From assembly GCA_965229345.1 (NCBI GenBank), contig OZ245872.1, forward strand, positions 1,488,001 to 1,552,000: a stretch of 64,000 nucleotides of DNA, written 5' to 3'. Position numbers and translations under genes: made by a program. Within the stretch, counting starts at the first letter, position 1, and every line of letters starts with the position of its first letter. This document shows positions 59,916-64,000 of the stretch, piece after piece. The notes under the pieces are model-generated. The model was not told the origin of the DNA. It searched no databases and saw only the letters and a list, made by a program, of their open reading frames with translations. The DNA comes from PBB1 sp965229345. GTDB taxonomy: Bacteria > Pseudomonadota > Gammaproteobacteria > Burkholderiales > Burkholderiaceae_C.

Positions 59916-60839
59916 TCACACCGAGGCGCAGAGTTCATCGATCACACGCAAGGACTGGCTCAGGTACATCCCCTTGAGGTAGCGGTAGGTGCCAAAGAAA
60001 TGGATCAGCGCCAGCTGCTCGGTCTTCAGCCCTGGTAACCAGAACGGGTAGGTGTCCACCGGCAGGACCAAGGCGTTGGGCGCGTTGGCCGCCATCAGGT
60101 TGCTGGTCACCTGCTCGCTGCCCCATTGGGCGAAACGCTCAGCACCGATCAGGCCCGACAGCGCGCGTGCATGGGCTTCGATGCCTGCCAGCGGCAGATC
60201 GCCTGGCGCGAAGCCCGCAAACCCTGCACAGCCGCGAACGTAGAGTAGTTTTTCGGCGCCGGGCAATTGATCCAGCACGCGCTCGGTCCAGCTTTGGACG
60301 TGCTCGTAGACATGGATGTCCGCGTAGGCCTTCGCTTCTGCCGCACTGACCAGGTGGCGACCCGTCGGTGTGCCCAGCGTGAATGTTCGCTGCTCTTGGA
60401 TGCACTGAAGGACTTCCGTGGGTTCGGAAATCGTCAGTGTGTCCGCGTCGAGCTGAATGGCATAGTGCTCGCGGTTGCGATCGGACAGCGACAACAACCG
60501 TTCCCAGCAGCCGCCGCGGGGGCACACCCCCGTGTTGACATCCCTTGTGCGCACAAAGCTCACTCGGCCCAAGTGGTGCTCGAGGATCGCCCGGTCGTCG
60601 TCGGTGAGGCCGTCGTCCACGATCAGGAACTCTCTGGGCTGCACGAACCTGCCGAACGACTTGGCTGCCAGCAGGTACATGGTCAGGTCCGGGCTGTAGA
60701 GCTGGCTGACCACCACGACACGGCTCTGCGGGTCGCATTGGAGCGGCGGCGTGTCGCGGACGCGACGACAACGCCAGTTGAACCAGCGCGTGTCCACTTT
60801 GCGGCGGGCCGCTTCCAGGAAATAGGGCAACTGGGGCAT
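59916..60839 (-). CDS. Probable glycosyltransferase-like protein
   Basis: A 307-residue protein. It has a GT-A-like arrangement: VVVVSQLYSPDLTMYLLAAKSF, FLIVDDGLTDDDRAILEHHLG, and a DxD-type motif in YAIQLDADTLTIS; TLGTPTGRHLVS follows. I do not recognise a specific family. It is cytoplasmic by lack of signal or membrane helices. The stop lies 75 bp before the asparagine-synthase start, so they may be one operon. A role in glycan synthesis is inferred from the acidic motif and location. Confidence 0.65.
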   Translation of the reverse strand: MPQLPYFLEAARRKVDTRWFNWRCRRVRDTPPLQCDPQSRVVVVSQLYSPDLTMYLLAAKSFGRFVQPREFLIVDDGLTDDDRAILEHHLGRVSFVRTRDVNTGVCPRGGCWERLLSLSDRNREHYAIQLDADTLTISEPTEVLQCIQEQRTFTLGTPTGRHLVSAAEAKAYADIHVYEHVQSWTERVLDQLPGAEKLLYVRGCAGFAGFAPGDLPLAGIEAHARALSGLIGAERFAQWGSEQVTSNLMAANAPNALVLPVDTYPFWLPGLKTEQLALIHFFGTYRYLKGMYLSQSLRVIDELCASV

Positions 60840-60851
60840 CGTCAGTGCAGG

Positions 60852-61562
60852 CTACCGACCATCGGGTGCCGAAGCTGCGGACGCAGCTGGCGCGGGTGCT
60901 TCTGCAGGCCAGGCCCCACGGCGCTGCAGCTCGGCTCTCAACTCCTGGCGGGGATAGCCCAGCTCCAGCGCTCGCTTCGCCTGAGCCGCTGCCTTGTCCA
61001 GTTCACCGAGCTCCATGTAGATCAGACCGGCGTTGTAGTGGGTCACCGGGCTGTCCTCGGCGCTCTCGACCACATAGTTCAGCTGACGAAGGCCATCTGC
61101 TCGGCGATTCACACTCCCCAGGTAACTCGCATAGATCATCCGGACGATGTAATCGTCGCTGGCGATGCGCAGGGCACGCCGGAAATAGCAGTCGATGGTG
61201 AAGTTGGTGCCGCGCGGCTGATCGGTCTTTTCTCGCGCACCGAGCCGGACCAGTGTCACCAGCGCCCGGTGATGATTGGGATAGCCCCACAAGGTGTAGT
61301 CCAGGTCCGAACCGATCGCCATGCCGACCTGCATGGGTCGGATCAATGACTCGACCATTGGCCCGAAGTGGTAGTCCTCGACGATCTTCAAACGCGCCGA
61401 CGCCTTGCGGTAATCCTCCGGCTCCAGTCGCCCAATGGTCTTGAAGACGAAGCAAGTCGAGTCATCGCCTTGCGCGCTGGCCGGGGCGCTCCCCAGTGCA
61501 ATGCATGCGCCTGCTGCGCACAGCGCGAGCGTCCGGAACGTTAGGGCCTGTGTCCGTTGCAT
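60852..61562 (-). CDS. Secreted TPR-like protein of unknown function
   Basis: A 236-residue exported protein. A signal peptide is clear (LALCAAGACIALGSAPASAQG, cut near residue 31). The mature region includes a C-terminal TPR-like helical pair: DSPVTHYNAGLIYMELGELDKAAAQAKRALELGYP. Two Cys residues (CFVF, IDCYF) could be oxidised in the periplasm. The last 20 residues are Ala/Pro-rich. It lies 12 bp before the glycosyltransferase-like gene on the same strand. No specific family recognised. Confidence 0.7.
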   Translation of the reverse strand: MQRTQALTFRTLALCAAGACIALGSAPASAQGDDSTCFVFKTIGRLEPEDYRKASARLKIVEDYHFGPMVESLIRPMQVGMAIGSDLDYTLWGYPNHHRALVTLVRLGAREKTDQPRGTNFTIDCYFRRALRIASDDYIVRMIYASYLGSVNRRADGLRQLNYVVESAEDSPVTHYNAGLIYMELGELDKAAAQAKRALELGYPRQELRAELQRRGAWPAEAPAPAASAASAPDGR

Positions 61563-61709
61563 GGTCTTGATCTTCTGGAGTCGGGCAGTGACGCCGCCTG
61601 ACGGGCAGCGGATTGTGAGCCATGCGACGCGTGCCAGCCGTCGCTGCGGAGTCTGGTTGGACGCATCGTCAAAAGGCCACGGTAAAAGTACGCGAATGAG
61701 CCACGTCTG

Positions 61710-62576
61710 TCAGCCCGCCAGCGACAGGATGTGGTCGCGCAGCCGACCCTGAATCTCCGGGCCGTAGTTGCGCTTGAGATACAAAAACGCCAAGGCGTGT
61801 GCGACGCGAAGGCCACGGTAGCCGGCCACGCTCAGATGCTGCGCGTCACAGCATGCTTCAAGGTCGAGATACCTGTCGGGATGCGAGCGCTGGCCCGCGG
61901 CCCGGGCACGAGACGCCTCGTGCTCGAACGAGTACTCCAGCGTGAACAGGTCGAGACCGGGGAGACCGATCTCGCCGAAGTCTTCCCAGTCGAAGACGAC
62001 CAGGCTGCCGGACGGGCGCAGCCCCAGGTTGTTCATCACCAGGTCGCCGTGCTGGCGGGCGACAGCCAGGTTCGACAGCTGCGCCCGGACTTCGCCCAGT
62101 GACTGCCGGGCGATGCGCGCCAGGTCATGGTCGGCGTAATAGGCTTCGAGGCGCTGCAGCCAATCGGTGGTGGGTGCGGTGGTGTGTGCAGCCTGCGCTT
62201 GCAGGGATTGCTGCTTGAAGTAGCCCACCAGCCCGTGCCGGACCGCCTGCACGTCGAAGGCCGATTCGGTCATCGTTGCCGTCACCGTACGGAACTGCTC
62301 CGCCCGACTCGCCAGCACGTGCAGGTCATCGTCCCGGTGGTAGCCGATGAACTGAGGGGCGTGGTCGGGAAAACTCTTGCTGGCGAGTCCGCAACGCGCG
62401 GCCTCGACCTCCAGGCTCACCAGCCGACTGAACTTGACGAACGTCTCCGGGTTTCCGCATCGGCTCAGGATGATCCACAACGAGGCGCCTTGCGACAGAT
62501 AGATCGTCTTCTCGAACGGAGGTTCGAGGCCGGCCCAGTGTTGTCTGTGCACGATGCCGAGGACCCGGTTCAGCAT
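61710..62576 (-). CDS. Aminoglycoside-phosphotransferase-fold kinase
   Basis: A 288-residue kinase-fold protein from ATG 62576; a longer reading is a shadow of the upstream gene. The APH-type catalytic motif is HGDLVMNN (176-183), with the metal-binding DWE (196-198) in VVFDWEDFGEIGLPGLDL. Within a glycan locus it probably phosphorylates a sugar or choline-like group rather than an antibiotic. It overlaps the methyltransferase-like gene by seven bases. A 147-bp gap separates it from the TPR-like gene. Confidence 0.8.
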   Translation of the reverse strand: MLNRVLGIVHRQHWAGLEPPFEKTIYLSQGASLWIILSRCGNPETFVKFSRLVSLEVEAARCGLASKSFPDHAPQFIGYHRDDDLHVLASRAEQFRTVTATMTESAFDVQAVRHGLVGYFKQQSLQAQAAHTTAPTTDWLQRLEAYYADHDLARIARQSLGEVRAQLSNLAVARQHGDLVMNNLGLRPSGSLVVFDWEDFGEIGLPGLDLFTLEYSFEHEASRARAAGQRSHPDRYLDLEACCDAQHLSVAGYRGLRVAHALAFLYLKRNYGPEIQGRLRDHILSLAG

Positions 62577-63238
62577 GGCTTGCGCGCCCAGAAGAAGAGG
62601 TGCGGCTGCAGGATGCCGCCCAGGCCAGCCCGTGCCAGCGCCAGTCGCAGCGCAAAGCCCAGGCTTCCATAAAGCGGCCTGTTGCGCAGCACGGTGCGAA
62701 CGAAATGATTCCTCGACGCATGTGGCTCGGCTGGAATCAGCGCCATCGGCGAGGCGATGTGAGGCTCGACGTGGAAGCACTCGGCATCGACAAAGCCGAG
62801 CGATTGCAGCGTCTGTGCCAGCCGTTCTGCGCTTCCAGCCTGTTGCCGGTTTTGGCTGTTCGAAAGCAGCGTCCGCGATCGGCAGGCAGAACCCAGCGCT
62901 CGCACCGACAGCAGGTTGTCGCAGTGACCCACCACGACACCGCCAGGCGCCAGCGCCTGCAGCGCTCGAGCCAGGAGGGCCGCGGCTGATTCATCGGGGT
63001 GTTGAAACAAGGTGCCGGGCACCAGCACCGCGTCGAATTCATTCGCCGTCGGCGCGCCACCTGCGGGGGGCATGAACTCGATCGTCGACAGCCGATGTTG
63101 CTGCTCTGCCGATAGCGCGATGGGAACGGACGGCTCCGCCCCGATCACCAGCACCTGCCGTTCGTGACCGGTCAGCGGCAACTCGTACAGGAGTCGCAGG
63201 CGCGCTTCACCACTGGCAAAGGGCAGCCTGTCTTCCAC
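62570..63238 (-). CDS. Methyltransferase-like protein
   Basis: A 222-residue protein with a Rossmann-like pattern: VLVIGAEPSVPIAL in the place of motif I (no GxGxG), EFDAVLVPGTLFQHPD, and ALAPGGVVVGHCDN, like post-motif regions of class I methyltransferases. The SAM site is degenerate, so activity is uncertain. A basic hydrophobic C-terminus (GFALRLALARAGLGGILQ) may contact membrane. It overlaps the kinase gene and follows the SAM methyltransferase by 23 bp. Confidence 0.65.
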   Translation of the reverse strand: MEDRLPFASGEARLRLLYELPLTGHERQVLVIGAEPSVPIALSAEQQHRLSTIEFMPPAGGAPTANEFDAVLVPGTLFQHPDESAAALLARALQALAPGGVVVGHCDNLLSVRALGSACRSRTLLSNSQNRQQAGSAERLAQTLQSLGFVDAECFHVEPHIASPMALIPAEPHASRNHFVRTVLRNRPLYGSLGFALRLALARAGLGGILQPHLFFWARKPC

Positions 63239-63261
63239 GGGAACGTCTGACCCGGGCCGGC

Positions 63262-63990
63262 TCAGGCGCGCTGGGCCACCACCATGACGTCCGGCGAGAT
63301 GGCCGCCAAGGCTGGATGGCTGAACTGTCGTTCTTTCGCCTGGGCAACCGCATCGTCCGCGCGGTAGGCATTGAGCAGCTTGGAGCGGTACATCCAGGCA
63401 CCGATGGGCTGCAGCCGGCTGATCCGCAGGCCGTGCTGCGCCAGCAGGCTGCGCAACTTGCTCAGGTGCAGATCCATGCCACCCGCATCGCCGCCTGTCA
63501 GCCGGTCGAGCAGGGAGTACAGGGCGCGCGGGTTGCGGTGGCTGTTGATCACCAGGTAGCCGTCAGGTGTCATGCGCTTGACGATGGCGCGAAGGGCGCC
63601 GTTTCTCAGCTCGTCCTGGGCGTTGCCGAAGAAGCGGAACGAGGTGATCAGGTCGAATTGGCCGAGGTCCGGATCTTCCTGGGTCAGATCGGCCTGGTGA
63701 AAAGTTGCCTGAGGCACCTTCTCTGCAGCCACCTTGAGCATCGACGGGGAGATGTCCACACCCACCGCGGTCTTGGACAGAGGGGCGACGGTGGCGGTGA
63801 CCCGACCGGTACCGCATGCAAAGTCCAGGTACCGAGGGGCACCGTCCGGGAACAGTTCGCGAACGATGGCCACCAGATGCTTGCGCTCCCAATCGGCCAT
63901 GTAGGCATCGAAGGGCACCTTGGCCAGGAGGTCGTCGTAATGACCGCCCCGCGCAATGTGGCTGGAGCGGTAATCTTCTGTCGGCTGCAT
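63262..63990 (-). CDS. Class I SAM-dependent methyltransferase
   Basis: A 242-residue methyltransferase. Motif I is YLDFACGTGRVT (54-65), then VGVDISPSMLKVAAEKV, and QFDLITSFRFFGNAQDELR for motifs II/III. The N-terminus (MQPTEDYRSSHIARGGHYDD) resembles sugar or small-molecule O-methyltransferases. It is probably the first gene of the minus cluster as seen here. Only 10 bp of the window lies upstream, so more genes may precede it. The substrate is not known. Confidence 0.85.
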   Translation of the reverse strand: MQPTEDYRSSHIARGGHYDDLLAKVPFDAYMADWERKHLVAIVRELFPDGAPRYLDFACGTGRVTATVAPLSKTAVGVDISPSMLKVAAEKVPQATFHQADLTQEDPDLGQFDLITSFRFFGNAQDELRNGALRAIVKRMTPDGYLVINSHRNPRALYSLLDRLTGGDAGGMDLHLSKLRSLLAQHGLRISRLQPIGAWMYRSKLLNAYRADDAVAQAKERQFSHPALAAISPDVMVVAQRA

Positions 63991-64000
63991 GTCGGGTACC

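Overview
The window is GC-rich, gene-dense DNA from a betaproteobacterium, most likely of order Burkholderiales (Rubrivivax/Leptothrix/Sphaerotilus type). The signs are a glyA-nrdR-rib-nusB-ybgC-tolQRA string, a gmk-rpoZ-spoT operon, a LexA-type imuAB locus, type IV minor pilins, and a large exosortase A (XrtA/PEP-CTERM) exopolysaccharide locus with its PrsK/PrsR two-component pair. No rRNA, tRNA, CRISPR array, insertion sequence or phage gene was seen. Family names are recognised from sequence and memory; no database search was run.

Positions 1-16352 read almost entirely on the minus strand: a membrane-associated lytic transglycosylase, glyA, nrdR, five minor-pilin genes (fimT, pilE, pilW, pilX, pilV), the riboflavin genes ribD, ribE, ribBA and ribH, nusB, a PLP aminotransferase, ybgC, tolQ, tolR and tolA, then the start of a GspE-like ATPase cut by the window edge. 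tolB and pal do not follow tolA. The GTP cyclohydrolase half of RibBA has lost its zinc site.

Positions 16611-21512 are on the plus strand: ubiD, a stretch of hairpins ending in a strong terminator (possible small RNA), a LexA box, imuA, imuB and greB. spoT, rpoZ and gmk follow on the minus strand, with a terminator between rpoZ and spoT.

Positions 24954-58113 are the exosortase A exopolysaccharide locus. prsR (plus) and prsK (plus) flank two minus-strand units. One is the polyprenyl glycosylphosphotransferase gene. The other is a five-gene cassette: a Cys-containing Tat-type protein, a PqqD-like protein, an HprK-related kinase, a nucleotidyltransferase and a secreted trypsin-like protease. 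I regard this cassette, which looks like a peptide- or protein-modification system, as the most novel part of the window. Downstream of prsK runs a long plus-strand operon, mostly with overlapping stops and starts: export lipoprotein, chain-length protein, tyrosine autokinase, outer-membrane barrel, ATPase, WecB epimerase, deacetylase, FemAB-like protein, glycosyltransferases, XrtA fused to an EpsI-type domain, asparagine-synthetase-like amidotransferase, CapK-like ligase, O-antigen ligase-like protein, second deacetylase, flippase and an RgpF-like protein. No PEP-CTERM substrate gene lies in the window.

Positions 58158-63990 are a convergent minus-strand cluster: an asparagine-synthase homologue with a degenerate glutaminase domain, a glycosyltransferase-like protein, a secreted TPR-like protein, an APH-fold kinase, a methyltransferase-like protein and a SAM methyltransferase. 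It probably adds or caps groups on the same polysaccharide.
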